NCBI RefSeq assembly: GCF_003185895.1
Contig: NZ_QHLY01000012.1
Location: 806,001-870,000, forward strand
Source: Cryobacterium arcticum
GTDB taxonomy: Bacteria; Actinomycetota; Actinomycetes; Actinomycetales; Microbacteriaceae
Reading direction: 5' to 3'
DNA: 64,000 nt
Below the pieces are notes generated by a model, which was not told the DNA's origin, did not search any database, and saw nothing but the letters and a program-made list of their open reading frames with translations. The position numbers were made by a program, and so were the translations under genes. Position 1 is the stretch's first letter. Each line of letters begins with the position of its first letter. Positions 47,415 through 55,116 of this stretch are shown here, piece after piece.

Positions 47415-48317
47415 CTACCAGCCGCGCTCTGACAAACGGTGCGGGGCGGCGAGGTCGGAGACGTTGATGCCAACCATGGCCTCGCCGAGGCCGCGGGACA
47501 CCTCGGCGATGATCTTGGCGTCGTCGTAGAACGCGACGGCCTTGACGATGGCGTTCGCGCGCTCCTGCGGGTTTCCGGACTTGAAGATGCCAGAACCCAC
47601 GAACACGCCGTCGGCGCCGAGCTGCATCATCATCGCCGCGTCGGCGGGGGTGGCCACGCCGCCGGCGGTGAACAGCACGACGGGCAGCTTGCCGGTCGCC
47701 GCGATCTCGGCGACCAGCTCGTACGGGGCGGACAGTTCCTTCGCGGCCACGTAGAGCTCGTCCTTGGTGAGCGACGACAACCGGGCGATCTCGCCCTTGA
47801 TGGTGCGGATGTGCTTGGTCGCCTCTGAGACGTCGCCGGTGCCGGCCTCGCCCTTGGAGCGGATCATCGCGGCGCCCTCGGTGATGCGACGGAGCGCCTC
47901 ACCCAGGTTCGTCGCACCGCAGACGAAGGGAACCGTGAAGTTCCACTTGTCGATGTGGTTGACGTAGTCGGCCGGGCTGAGCACTTCGGACTCGTCGATG
48001 TAGTCCACGTCGAGGGCCTGCAGCACCTGCGCCTCGACGAAGTGGCCGATGCGGGCCTTGGCCATCACCGGGATGGAGACCTCGGCGATGATGCTGTCGA
48101 TCAGATCGGGGTCGCTCATGCGGGCGACACCACCCTGCGAGCGGATGTCGGCGGGAACTCGCTCGAGCGCCATCACGGCGACAGCGCCGGCGTCCTCGGC
48201 GATCCGCGCCTGCTCGGCGTTGACGACGTCCATGATGACGCCGCCCTTCAGCATCTCAGCGAGTCCGCGCTTGACGCGGCTGGAGCCGAACTGCTCGGAA
48301 TTCGTGGTGTCAGTCAT
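47415..48317 (-). CDS. pdxS: Pyridoxal 5'-phosphate synthase lyase subunit
   Basis: PdxS condenses ribose 5-phosphate, glyceraldehyde 3-phosphate and ammonia into PLP. The 300-residue barrel protein shows the catalytic Lys regions [15 protein letters not shown] and [17 protein letters not shown], with [17 protein letters not shown] and [16 protein letters not shown] (phosphate loop). It is the first gene of a pdxS-pdxT pair. Confidence 0.97.
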   Translation of the reverse strand: MTDTTNSEQFGSSRVKRGLAEMLKGGVIMDVVNAEQARIAEDAGAVAVMALERVPADIRSQGGVARMSDPDLIDSIIAEVSIPVMAKARIGHFVEAQVLQALDVDYIDESEVLSPADYVNHIDKWNFTVPFVCGATNLGEALRRITEGAAMIRSKGEAGTGDVSEATKHIRTIKGEIARLSSLTKDELYVAAKELSAPYELVAEIAATGKLPVVLFTAGGVATPADAAMMMQLGADGVFVGSGIFKSGNPQERANAIVKAVAFYDDAKIIAEVSRGLGEAMVGINVSDLAAPHRLSERGW

Positions 48318-48448
48318 GCTGCGATTCTATTCCTTGCGTTTGGTGTCGCCTGGTGGCGCTGAACGGCACGGGTGATGAGAACTGGTATGGAGACTGGGGT
48401 GGTGCGGGGCGATGGGCCTCGCGGTCGGAACGGGCAGGACGGGGCGGG

Positions 48449-49066
48449 TCAGGAGGCGGCGGGCCATCCTTCTGCGACCTCGCGTCGTACGTCGCCGAGC
48501 AGCCGGGGAATCGCCTTGGTTCCGGCGATGATCGGGAAGAAGTTCGAGTCCAGCGCCCAGCGAGGCACGATGTGCTGGTGCAGGTGCTCTGCGATCCCCG
48601 CTCCGGCGATCCGGCCCTGGTTCATGCCGATGTTGAAGCCGTCGCAACGCGAGGTGGCCTTGAGCACGCGCATGGCCACCTGGGTCAGGCTGGCGATCTC
48701 CGCGACCTCTTCAACGGTGGCCTCGTCGTACGTGGCCACATGGCGGTAGGGGCAGACCAGCAGGTGGCCGCTGTTGTACGGGAAAAGGTTCAGCAGCACG
48801 TATGCGTGCTTTCCCCGCGCCACGATCAGGGCCTTCTCGTCGTCCATCGACGGGGCGATGCAGAACGGACAGTCGTCCTTGTGCGGCTGCTGGCCATCCT
48901 GAATGTAAACCATGCGGTGCGGGGTCCACAGTCGCTGGAAGGCATCCGGAACCGCGGCGAAGTCGCCGGAGTTCTCCACCTGTACCCCGCCGGCCAGATC
49001 TTGAGGGCTGCCGGAGAGGCGATCCCACGGAGTGTCTGTCGGCTCTGCCGGAGTGGTCTCGGTCAT
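48449..49066 (-). CDS. HIT family nucleotide phosphohydrolase
   Basis: HIT proteins hydrolyse nucleotide phosphodiesters such as Ap4A or AMP conjugates. The 205-residue protein has CPFCIAPSMDDEKALIVARGKHAYVLLNLFPYNSGHLLVCPYRHV (in part) and the catalytic triad AGIAEHLHQHIVPRWALD. The position directly after thrS, two bases away, is conserved in actinobacteria; the protein there is often called an Ap4A phosphorylase-like HIT protein. Confidence 0.92.
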   Translation of the reverse strand: MTETTPAEPTDTPWDRLSGSPQDLAGGVQVENSGDFAAVPDAFQRLWTPHRMVYIQDGQQPHKDDCPFCIAPSMDDEKALIVARGKHAYVLLNLFPYNSGHLLVCPYRHVATYDEATVEEVAEIASLTQVAMRVLKATSRCDGFNIGMNQGRIAGAGIAEHLHQHIVPRWALDSNFFPIIAGTKAIPRLLGDVRREVAEGWPAAS

Positions 49067-49068
49067 CC

Positions 49069-51123
49069 TCAGGCCTCGTCCGCTCCGGGGGCGCCGACCA
49101 GGGCGACCGGGGAGCCTGCCTCGGCGAAGTCGGCGGCGCCGAGGACCTGCGCGCGGGTACTGATCGACGCGATGATCCGGCGGATGGCGTCGGCGACCGG
49201 CACCCCGTTCTCCTGGGTGCCGTCACGGAACCGGAAGCTGACCGCGCCGTTGGCGCGGTCGTCTTCGCCGACGATGAGCTGGAACGGGATCCTCTGCAGG
49301 GTGGCGTTGCGGATCTTCTTCTGCATCCGGTCGCTGGAGGAGTCGAGTTCGACCCGAACGCCCGAGCTCTTGAGCGTGGACAGGACCTCCCACAGGTAGT
49401 CCTCGTACTGCTCGGACACGGGGATGCCGATGACTTGCACCGGCGACAGCCAGACCGGGAACGCGCCGGCGTAGTGCTCGAGCAAGATCGCGAAGAATCG
49501 CTCGATCGAGCCGAGCAGTGCGCGGTGGATCATCACGGGCTGCTGACGGGTGCCGTCCGGTGCCGTGTACTCGAGGTCGAACAGCTCCGGCTGGTTGAAG
49601 TCGAGCTGCACGGTCGAGAGCTGCCAGGTGCGGCCGATCGCATCGCGGGCCTGAACGGAGATCTTCGGGCCGTAGAAGGCCGCTCCGCCGGGGTCGGCCA
49701 CGAGCTCGAGTCCGGAGTCCTCGCCCACCTGGCGGAGGGTGTCGGTCGCGGCGGCCCACTGCTCGTCCGTGCCGACGGACTTCTTGGGGTCGCGGGTGGA
49801 CAGTTCGAGGTAGAAATCGGTGAGGCCGTACCCACGAAGGGTCTCGAAGACGAACTCCAGCTGACTGGCGACCTCTGCCCGTACCTGGTCCTGGGTCACG
49901 TAGATGTGTGCGTCGTCCTGGGTGAGGCCGCGCACGCGGGTGAGGCCCTGCAAGGTGCCGCTCTTCTCGTAGCGGTAGACGGTGCCGAACTCCGCCAGGC
50001 GCAACGGGAGTTCACGGTAGCTGCGGCCACGCGCCTTGAAGATCAGGTTGTGCATCGGGCAGTTCATGGGCTTGAGGTAGTAGTCCTGGCCCTGACGGGT
50101 GACGTTGCCTTCCGCGTCGACCTCTTCGTCGAGGTGCATGGGCGGGAACATGCCGTCGCGGTACCAGTTGAGGTGCTGGCTGGTTTCGAACAGGTGGCCC
50201 TTGGTGATGTGCGGGGTGTTGACCAGGTCGTAGCCGTTGGCGAGCAGGCGCTCGCGCATGTAGTTCTCGATCTCGGCACGGATGATGCCGCCCTTGGGGT
50301 GGAAGACCGCAAGGCCGGAGCCGATCTCTTCGGGGAACGAGAACAGATCGAGTTCCTGGCCGAGCTTGCGGTGGTCGCGCTTGGCCGCTTCCTCCAGGCG
50401 GGCCTTGTAGGCGCGCAGTTCGTCCTTGGTGGGCCAGGCGGTGCCGTAGATGCGCTGCAGCTGCGGGTTCTTCTCCGAGCCGCGCCAGTAGGCGGCAGCC
50501 AGGCGGGTGAGCGAGTAGCCGTTGCCGATCATGCGGGTGTTGGGCAGGTGCGGGCCGCGGCAGAGGTCCTTCCAGACGGTCTCGCCCGTCTTCGGGTCGA
50601 CGTTGTCGTAGATGGTCAGCTCGGCGCCGCCGACCTCGACGGACTCGTTGTCGCCGTTCTCGGTGGTCGAGTCTGTCGCTTGGGTCGAGCCTGTCGAGAC
50701 AGTCCCCTTGATGCCGATGAGCTCGAGCTTGTACGGCTCTGCGGCCAGTTCGGCGCGAGCCTCATCGTCGGTCACGACCCGGCGCACGAAACGCTGGCCC
50801 TGGCGGATGATGCGATCCATCGCCTTCTCGAGCGCCTTGATGTCTTCTGGGGTAAACGGCACCGCGACGTCGAAGTCGTAGTAGAAGCCGTCGGTGACGG
50901 GCGGGCCGATGCCGAGGCGCGCCTCGGGGTTCACGGTTTGCACGGCCTGGGCCAGCACATGCGCTGCCGAGTGCCGGAGGATGTTCAGGCCGTCGGTCGA
51001 GTCGATGGTGACGGGGGTCACGTCATCCGTCGGGGTCACCGTGGTGGCCAGGTCCCTGAGCTCGCCGTTGACGCGCATGGCGACAACGGATCGGTCGGTG
51101 AATAGCTCAAAACCGTCAACCAC
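49069..51123 (-). CDS. thrS: Threonine-tRNA ligase (with in-frame repeat-derived insertion)
   Basis: ThrRS charges tRNA-Thr. The 684-residue protein has a TGS-like N-terminus, the editing domain ([13 protein letters not shown]), class II motifs 1-3, zinc site in [21 protein letters not shown], and the anticodon-binding domain ([20 protein letters not shown]). Residues about 140-162 ([19 protein letters not shown]) sit in the editing domain between LIGIKG and ESVEVGG and come from a palindromic repeat at 50682-50700, which looks recent. I start at GTG 51121-51123, eight bases after AAGGGAG. TAAAGT at 51156-51161 (minus strand) is a likely -10 box. A longer in-frame upstream reading is antisense to other sequence. 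Confidence 0.95.
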   Translation of the reverse strand: MVDGFELFTDRSVVAMRVNGELRDLATTVTPTDDVTPVTIDSTDGLNILRHSAAHVLAQAVQTVNPEARLGIGPPVTDGFYYDFDVAVPFTPEDIKALEKAMDRIIRQGQRFVRRVVTDDEARAELAAEPYKLELIGIKGTVSTGSTQATDSTTENGDNESVEVGGAELTIYDNVDPKTGETVWKDLCRGPHLPNTRMIGNGYSLTRLAAAYWRGSEKNPQLQRIYGTAWPTKDELRAYKARLEEAAKRDHRKLGQELDLFSFPEEIGSGLAVFHPKGGIIRAEIENYMRERLLANGYDLVNTPHITKGHLFETSQHLNWYRDGMFPPMHLDEEVDAEGNVTRQGQDYYLKPMNCPMHNLIFKARGRSYRELPLRLAEFGTVYRYEKSGTLQGLTRVRGLTQDDAHIYVTQDQVRAEVASQLEFVFETLRGYGLTDFYLELSTRDPKKSVGTDEQWAAATDTLRQVGEDSGLELVADPGGAAFYGPKISVQARDAIGRTWQLSTVQLDFNQPELFDLEYTAPDGTRQQPVMIHRALLGSIERFFAILLEHYAGAFPVWLSPVQVIGIPVSEQYEDYLWEVLSTLKSSGVRVELDSSSDRMQKKIRNATLQRIPFQLIVGEDDRANGAVSFRFRDGTQENGVPVADAIRRIIASISTRAQVLGAADFAEAGSPVALVGAPGADEA
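50682..50700. repeat. Dispersed palindromic repeat inside thrS
   Basis: GGGTCGAGCCTGTCGAGAC lies within the thrS coding sequence, with a related half-copy GTCGAGTCTGTCG just before it (about 50667-50679). A relative, GGTCTCGACACGCTCGACC, is intergenic near 16,275. Such elements are usually intergenic in Microbacteriaceae. Here it stays in frame and adds a Ser/Thr-rich loop. Confidence 0.6.
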
Positions 51124-51179
51124 GTGTATTGCTCCCTTGAATAACGAATCATCCAACTTTAGCGGGCGGGAGTGTTGGG

Positions 51180-51323
51180 TTACGTTCGGGCGGCCGATGC
51201 TGCGGGCGTCCGGCCCAGCCAGGCCGCAAGGTCGATGAGAACGGTGGGCGCGAGGTCGATGCCGGGAAGGCCGATCGGTTCGTCCTGGTGACCCGTGTCT
51301 GGACTCATGCTGTCTGGACTCAT
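51180..51323 (-). CDS. 47-residue microprotein downstream of the anti-sigma gene
   Basis: No family was recognised. The reading frame [19 protein letters not shown]... ends in [19 protein letters not shown]. It starts at ATG 51321-51323 with a strong AAGGAG six bases upstream. The first 30 bases are a tandem duplication of ATGAGTCCAGACA plus two bases, giving a second ATG at 51306-51308. It lies 59 bases after the anti-sigma-like gene on the same strand and before thrS. The hydrophobic patch [14 protein letters not shown] could be a short amphipathic helix. The good ribosome binding site and operon position support it; conservation is unknown. Confidence 0.5.
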   Translation of the reverse strand: MSPDSMSPDTGHQDEPIGLPGIDLAPTVLIDLAAWLGRTPAASAART

Positions 51324-51382
51324 ACTGTTCTCCTTCGACGTGGATGGGGCGGGGCGTGGCGCCGGTGCCGGTGCCGGTGCCG

Positions 51383-51928
51383 TCAGGGAGCGTACGGCGG
51401 TTGGAGGCCGACCGCGGCGCAGAACGCATCAGGGTCGTCGGCAGTCTCGGCACCGGGCAGAACCGGGAAGACGGCGTACACGCCATCCGGGCGCAGGCAG
51501 GCCTGCAGGGCGGGCACCGTCGGCGCGGGCGGGGCCGGAGAAGTGGGCGCGGCGGGTCCGAAGAAGTCGATCGCCCAAACCGCCTGGCAATTCGACACTG
51601 CGGCGGCGGCGGGATCGGCCACCGGCGGCAACGAGGTCGCTGTTCCGTCGTCGGCGATCCTGTCCGTCGGGCTGCCGACCTGGGTGAAGGCCGAATCCGT
51701 GCTCGCCTCCGAGTAGCAGTAGGTCGACAGGCTGCGGAGCTCTGGCGTGGCCAGAGTCACCCAGGCGGTGACACCGCCGCCGGCGACGAGCAGTGCGGTC
51801 GCTGCGGCCACGATCCCCCGATGACGGCGACGGCGCTGCACGAGCTGGGTTTCCACGGTGTGCAGCAGGCGCTCTTCGAACCGGTCGAAGTCGTCGTCTG
51901 TCGGCGTGAGCAGGTTACTGGGCACCAT
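51383..51928 (-). CDS. Anti-sigma-factor-like single-pass membrane protein
   Basis: The 181-residue protein has an acidic N-terminal part ([21 protein letters not shown]), a membrane helix at about 37-59 ([22 protein letters not shown]) and an extracytoplasmic part with a Pro-rich stretch near 130-140 and four Cys. Its overlap of 14 bases with the upstream ECF sigma gene and this topology suggest an anti-sigma factor or sensor. It lacks the zinc HxxxCxxC motif of classic ZAS anti-sigma factors. Confidence 0.65.
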   Translation of the reverse strand: MVPSNLLTPTDDDFDRFEERLLHTVETQLVQRRRRHRGIVAAATALLVAGGGVTAWVTLATPELRSLSTYCYSEASTDSAFTQVGSPTDRIADDGTATSLPPVADPAAAAVSNCQAVWAIDFFGPAAPTSPAPPAPTVPALQACLRPDGVYAVFPVLPGAETADDPDAFCAAVGLQPPYAP

Positions 51929-52529
51929 GATTCGGTCCTCCTTTCAAGAGCGTCAGTTCGTCGCGCAGCCGGCCTTTCAGGCGAGACAGCCGATTGCGCA
52001 CGGTGGCGTGGGTGATTCCGAGGCGGGACGCCGCCTGTTCATAGCTCAGATCGTCGACCAGGCACAGTTCGAAGATCTGCTGGTCGACCGCGGGCTGAGT
52101 CGCCATGATCGCGTGGATGGAGCGCATCGCTTCGTCGGCGATGGCGAGCGATTCGGGACTCGGCGCGCCATCAGCGACCTCGACTGCGTCATCGAGGCTG
52201 TCCCGCGGGCGGCGAACCTCGCTCCTCCGCCGGTTGAGCGCCAGGTAGCGTGCCGTCGTCACAAGCCAGGGCACGGTTGACTCCCCCACCAGTTCGATGG
52301 ACGCGCGTTTGTTCCACAGGGTCAGGAAAGCGTCCTGCAGCACCTCCTCGGCGTCAGGGCGGGATCCCAGCACCGAGAAGGCCGCCCAATACACGGTTCG
52401 CTGGTGTTCCCGGAAGAGCGCCCGGAACGCATTCCGGTCGCCCCGCCGGACGAGTGAGAAGAGCGCCAGGTCTCCGGTCGGCGTTCCGGCATCGGGGACA
52501 GGCGCGGCTGGCTGCACGAACTCCCCCAA
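51915..52529 (-). CDS. ECF-type RNA polymerase sigma factor
   Basis: The 204-residue protein has sigma region 2 (ALFREHQRTVYWAAFSVLGSRPDAEEVLQDAFLTLWNKR, in part) and region 4 with a helix-turn-helix (IFELCLVDDLSYEQAASRLGITHATVRNRLSRLKGRL). It would direct RNA polymerase to a small regulon, controlled by the membrane protein encoded right after it. The start is TTG 52527-52529 or the GTG four codons later (52515-52517); both have G-rich sites and neither is ideal. Confidence 0.88.
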   Translation of the reverse strand: MGEFVQPAAPVPDAGTPTGDLALFSLVRRGDRNAFRALFREHQRTVYWAAFSVLGSRPDAEEVLQDAFLTLWNKRASIELVGESTVPWLVTTARYLALNRRRSEVRRPRDSLDDAVEVADGAPSPESLAIADEAMRSIHAIMATQPAVDQQIFELCLVDDLSYEQAASRLGITHATVRNRLSRLKGRLRDELTLLKGGPNHGAQ

Positions 52530-52738
52530 TCTGCCTCGCCCCCGCTCAGCGTTCGAACCGTCTCACTAGTGAAGTGTTCGGCACAGTGCCAATCGTCTCA
52601 GTGCGCCGGGAAAGTCGTCGTCTCTGGCCACCCCAGTTCGGGTGCAGGTGTAAGCGACGGCTTGACCGCCGAGCCCAGAGGCGGATTGAGTGAGCAAGCT
52701 GTCGCTCATCGCGGGCGGCTCAGGCGAGGGGGATTCTC

Positions 52739-53338
52739 ATGACACGTCACGGCCCAGATCAACCGGGGTACGGCATCGACCGGGTGTGGCGGCCGCGCGG
52801 GTGGGCCGTTGGCGCCGTCGTCGGCGTACTGGTCGTCGTCGCAGGCGCAGCCGGACCGGCCAGTGCCGACGACACCGGGTCCACGGGTGACTACGCATGT
52901 TGGTCGGATCTCGGCTCTGGGCTCAGCCTGTGCGTGGACGAGGGGGTCGACCTGGTTGACGCCGTTGCCCAGGAGTACGGCGTGAACCTCGTCGTGCCGG
53001 ACGGCGACATCCCGGGATCCACCGCGCCGTCGGCACGCCTCGGCAGCGATGCGGGGGCGAGGTCTACGACATCCACCGTGATCTCGGTGATCTACGACAA
53101 CACGTCATACGGCGGCGGCTCGTACGCCCTGTCGATCGCCAGCGGATGCGGCTGGGGATATTCGAGCCTCGCGGCACTGGGCTGGAACGACCGGGCATCG
53201 TCGTACCGGAGCTTCAACGGGTGCACGAGCGCCCTGTTCGCGAACGAGGGCTATTCGGGCGCCTCGACCGGGTATGTAGGCTCCGCGGCCAGCCTGGGGG
53301 CCATGAACGACAAGGGCAGTTCCTGGAGCGTGCACTGA
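52739..53338 (+). CDS. Secreted peptidase-inhibitor-I36-like / crystallin-fold protein
   Basis: The 199-residue protein has an export signal (VGAVVGVLVVVAGAAGPASA, cleavage likely after Ala43), then two-Cys N-terminal section (YACWSD, LSLCVDEG) and a beta/gamma-crystallin-like domain with VIYDNTSYGGGSYAL and SSYRSFNGCTSALFANEGYSG, similar to the I36 family of Streptomyces metalloprotease inhibitors. It is divergent from the ECF sigma gene across 209 bases and could belong to its regulon (inference). The ATG at 52739 follows GAGGGGG by six bases. Confidence 0.75.
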   Translation: MTRHGPDQPGYGIDRVWRPRGWAVGAVVGVLVVVAGAAGPASADDTGSTGDYACWSDLGSGLSLCVDEGVDLVDAVAQEYGVNLVVPDGDIPGSTAPSARLGSDAGARSTTSTVISVIYDNTSYGGGSYALSIASGCGWGYSSLAALGWNDRASSYRSFNGCTSALFANEGYSGASTGYVGSAASLGAMNDKGSSWSVH

Positions 53339-53373
53339 GCTCCCACCCGGCGTGCCGGTGACGCGTTAACCGG

Positions 53374-53420
53374 AACGGGCGCTGCCGGCAAACGAGGGAT
53401 CTCTGCCGGCAACGCCCGTT
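53374..53420. terminator. Hairpin between the I36-like gene and the tRNA cluster
   Basis: AACGGGCGCTGCCGGCA (53374-53390) and TGCCGGCAACGCCCGTT (53404-53420) pair over 17 positions with one mismatch and a 13-base loop. The genes on both sides converge on it. No T-tract follows on either strand, so termination is inferred from position and stem strength. Confidence 0.5.
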
Positions 53421-53431
53421 GGGGTGATGCC

Positions 53432-53506
53432 TGGTGGGCGATACTGGGATCGAACCAGTGACCTCTTCCGTGTCAGGGAAGCGCGCTACCGCTGCGCCAA
53501 TCGCCC
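53432..53506 (-). tRNA. tRNA-Val(GAC), copy A, CCA encoded
   Basis: Acceptor GGGCGAT/ATCGCCC, D-arm GCGC, anticodon stem CTTCC/GGAAG with loop CTGACAC (anticodon GAC), T-arm ACTGG-TTCGATC-CCAGT. The discriminator A and CCA are encoded (53432-53435). It is 75 bases with CCA. Confidence 0.97.
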
Positions 53507-53528
53507 AGACCGCGACGTTCTCGCGGGT

Positions 53529-53602
53529 TGGAGGTGGATACGGGATTCGAACCCGTGTAGACGGCTTTGCAGGCCGTTGCCTCGCCTCTCGGCCAATCCA
53601 CC
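53529..53602 (-). tRNA. tRNA-Cys(GCA), copy A, CCA encoded
   Basis: Acceptor GGTGGAT/ATCCACC with discriminator U, anticodon stem ACGGC/GCCGT with loop CTGCAAA (anticodon GCA), T-loop GGGTTCGAATCCC. The gene encodes CCA (53529-53531). It is 74 bases with CCA and lies 22 bases upstream of tRNA-Val on the minus strand. Confidence 0.97.
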
Positions 53603-53632
53603 GTGTTCGGTCATACGTGTACACCAAAGAAA

Positions 53633-53650
53633 ATCGGCCTCTCGGCCGAT
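53633..53650. repeat. Spacer hairpin between tRNA-Gly and tRNA-Cys, copy A
   Basis: ATCGGCC and GGCCGAT pair around a TCTC loop. The same hairpin (loop TTTC) is kept at the same place in copy B, which suggests a processing signal rather than chance. Confidence 0.5.
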
Positions 53651-53658
53651 ATCCTTCG

Positions 53659-53730
53659 AGCGGATGACGAGATTCGAACTCGCGACCCTCACCTTGGCAA
53701 GGTGATGCGCTACCACTGCGCCACATCCGC
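53659..53730 (-). tRNA. tRNA-Gly(GCC), copy A
   Basis: Acceptor GCGGATG, anticodon stem TCACC/GGTGA with loop TTGCCAA (anticodon GCC), T-arm with GTTCGAATC. CCA is not encoded. It is first in the minus-strand transcript of copy A, 30 bases after a TAGAGT -10 box at 53760-53765. Confidence 0.97.
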
Positions 53731-53866
53731 AACTGCGCGCATTTCTGCGTGCTTGGAAGACTCTACTCGATCTTTTGGACACCGTGTGCACATGACGCGC
53801 CCGCGGGGTCCCTGCGGGCACCTAAATGCCCCGTTCCGCCGCGGAATCACGGGGAAAACAAAAAAA

Positions 53867-53885
53867 CCCCCGGGTTTACCGGGGG
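53867..53885. terminator. Bidirectional intrinsic terminator between the two tRNA clusters
   Basis: CCCCCGG/CCGGGGG with a five-base loop. On the minus strand seven T follow (plus-strand A-run 53857-53866), ending the copy B transcript before copy A. On plus TTTTCTT also follows. Confidence 0.85.
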
Positions 53886-53912
53886 TTTTCTTGTCTTGCC
53901 TGTGATGCTCCG

Positions 53913-53984
53913 TGGGCGATACTGGGATCGAACCAGTGACCTCTTCCGTGTCAGGGAAGCGCGCTACCGCTGCGCCAATCGCCC
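53913..53984 (-). tRNA. tRNA-Val(GAC), copy B
   Basis: The mature sequence is the same as copy A tRNA-Val (anticodon GAC in loop CTGACAC). Unlike copy A, CCA is not encoded: the acceptor is followed by A then CGG. Confidence 0.97.
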
Positions 53985-54026
53985 AGATCCTGCAAAACAA
54001 CTGTCACAAACCAGTGCTTCTCAGGC

Positions 54027-54100
54027 TGGAGGTGGATACGGGATTCGAACCCGTGTATACGGCTTTGCAGGCCGCTGCCTCGCCTCTCGGCCAATCCACC
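54027..54100 (-). tRNA. tRNA-Cys(GCA), copy B, CCA encoded
   Basis: It has the same anticodon loop CTGCAAA as copy A with small changes: the anticodon stem has a G-U pair (GCGGC/GCCGT) and the variable region reads ATAC instead of CTAC. CCA is encoded at 54027-54029. Confidence 0.97.
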
Positions 54101-54136
54101 GTGCTTGAAACCGTGTTGGGTTCACCACCAAAGAGA

Positions 54137-54154
54137 ATCGGCCTTTCGGCCGAT
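54137..54154. repeat. Spacer hairpin between tRNA-Gly and tRNA-Cys, copy B
   Basis: ATCGGCC and GGCCGAT with a TTTC loop, at the same position as the copy A hairpin. Confidence 0.5.
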
Positions 54155-54162
54155 TCAATTCG

Positions 54163-54234
54163 AGCGGATGACGAGATTCGAACTCGCGACCCTCACCTTG
54201 GCAAGGTGATGCGCTACCACTGCGCCACATCCGC
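54163..54234 (-). tRNA. tRNA-Gly(GCC), copy B
   Basis: The sequence matches copy A tRNA-Gly, anticodon GCC in loop TTGCCAA, no encoded CCA. First in the copy B transcript. Confidence 0.97.
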
Positions 54235-54263
54235 AACTGCTCGCATTTCTGCGTGCGTTGAAG

Positions 54264-54293
54264 ACTCTAGCCGATACTGCGGGGCATATTCAA
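54264..54293 (-). promoter_or_regulatory. Promoter of tRNA cluster copy B
   Basis: On the minus strand TTGAAT (54288-54293) and TAGAGT (54264-54269) are spaced 18 bases apart, about 30 bases before tRNA-Gly. Copy A keeps TAGAGT (53760-53765) at the same distance but has no clear -35 box. Confidence 0.65.
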
Positions 54294-54351
54294 ACCGAGC
54301 GATTACCGCGTGTCGCGGCCTCTCGATGTGCGCTCGGCACCCGGTCTGGTC

Positions 54352-54357
54352 TAGTAT
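54352..54357 (+). promoter_or_regulatory. Likely -10 box of tRNA-Val(CAC)
   Basis: TAGTAT lies 37 bases before the tRNA on plus. A matching -35 box is not obvious. Confidence 0.4.
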
Positions 54358-54393
54358 CAGATGTCGCAGTCGAGAGGTTTAGGACTGCAGTTC

Positions 54394-54469
54394 GGGCGAT
54401 TGGCGCAGTTGGTAGCGCGCTTCCTTCACACGGAAGAGGTCGTGGGTTCGAGTCCCGCATCGCCCACCA
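54394..54469 (+). tRNA. tRNA-Val(CAC), CCA encoded
   Basis: Acceptor GGGCGAT/ATCGCCC like the GAC copies, anticodon stem CTTCC/GGAAG with loop TTCACAC (anticodon CAC), T-arm CGTGG-GTTCGAG-TCCCGC. CCA is encoded. It is divergent from the copy B cluster. Confidence 0.97.
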
Positions 54470-54474
54470 GGAAA

Positions 54475-54498
54475 CCCCCGCTCACGCGGGGGTTTTTT
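54475..54498 (+). terminator. Intrinsic terminator of tRNA-Val(CAC)
   Basis: CCCCCGC/GCGGGGG with a four-base loop and six T, five bases after the tRNA CCA. Confidence 0.95.
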
Positions 54499-54530
54499 CG
54501 TGGGGCATGTGCTCAGCGGCGAGTGGTGCC

Positions 54531-55010
54531 CTACTGCTGGGCTACCCTGCTCAAGACCCCGGTGGACACCTCGGTGTCGTACCCGATGGAGTCCGCGTCC
54601 ACGAGAGTCAAGGTCACTTCGAGGTCGACGATGCAGGTGCCGTTGACATCGATGTGCTTCTGGATGGTCAGCACTCCGTCGGACACCGTCCCGTCACTGA
54701 GGGTTCCGGAGCACTCGAGCTCGTCGTGGCGGATGGTGCCGCTGTATCCGCCGTCGGACTCGATCAGACTGATGTCGACGCCGTGTGAACTGCTGCCCTG
54801 CTGGGCCGTTCCTGTCCAATCGCCCGCGAAATCGGCGGTGGGACGGGCGGGCGCCGTTGATTCCTCCGCTGCCGGGGTGGACACTGTCGCCGCCGGCGTG
54901 GCCGGCTGCGAGGATGCCGGTGTGGGGTCATCCGCCGGGGCGGAGCTGCACGCCGCGAGGCAGAGCATCGTGGCGGCAGCTAGCACGGTGAATGAGAGTG
55001 GTCGAAGCAT
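54531..55010 (-). CDS. Lipoprotein of unknown function
   Basis: The 159-residue protein has a lipoprotein signal peptide with lipobox LAAC (Cys near residue 20), then a Pro/Ala/Thr/Ser-rich spacer to about residue 58 and a small beta-rich domain (FAGDWTGTAQQGSSSHGVDISLIESDGGYSGTIR in part) with a Cys pair (LECSG, GTCIVD). The domain resembles small lipocalin-like or META-like folds only in pattern; I do not assign a function. The ATG has AAGGAG four bases upstream. Confidence 0.85.
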   Translation of the reverse strand: MLRPLSFTVLAAATMLCLAACSSAPADDPTPASSQPATPAATVSTPAAEESTAPARPTADFAGDWTGTAQQGSSSHGVDISLIESDGGYSGTIRHDELECSGTLSDGTVSDGVLTIQKHIDVNGTCIVDLEVTLTLVDADSIGYDTEVSTGVLSRVAQQ

Positions 55011-55063
55011 CGAACTCCTTGATGGCGCATGGTCAGGGGTGCTCGGAGCTTACCGGGTGGAAT

Positions 55064-55080
55064 GCCCCCCTGACGGGGGC
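55064..55080. terminator. Short GC hairpin between glpX and the lipoprotein gene
   Basis: GCCCCC (55064-55069) and GGGGGC (55075-55080) flank a five-base loop. It lies 37 bases after the glpX stop on the minus strand. No T-tract follows. Confidence 0.35.
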
Positions 55081-55116
55081 GATCGCTGATGCCGGTCGGG
55101 TCGCCGTGCAGGCTGC

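Noticed and set aside
51124..51179. T-box leader before thrS
   Set aside because: Only about 30 bases separate the likely transcription start from the GTG, too short for a T-box.
53432..54469. tRNA cluster as an integration site for a mobile element
   Set aside because: No integrase, excisionase or partial tRNA 3' end was found nearby. The repeats are explained by duplication of complete tRNA genes.
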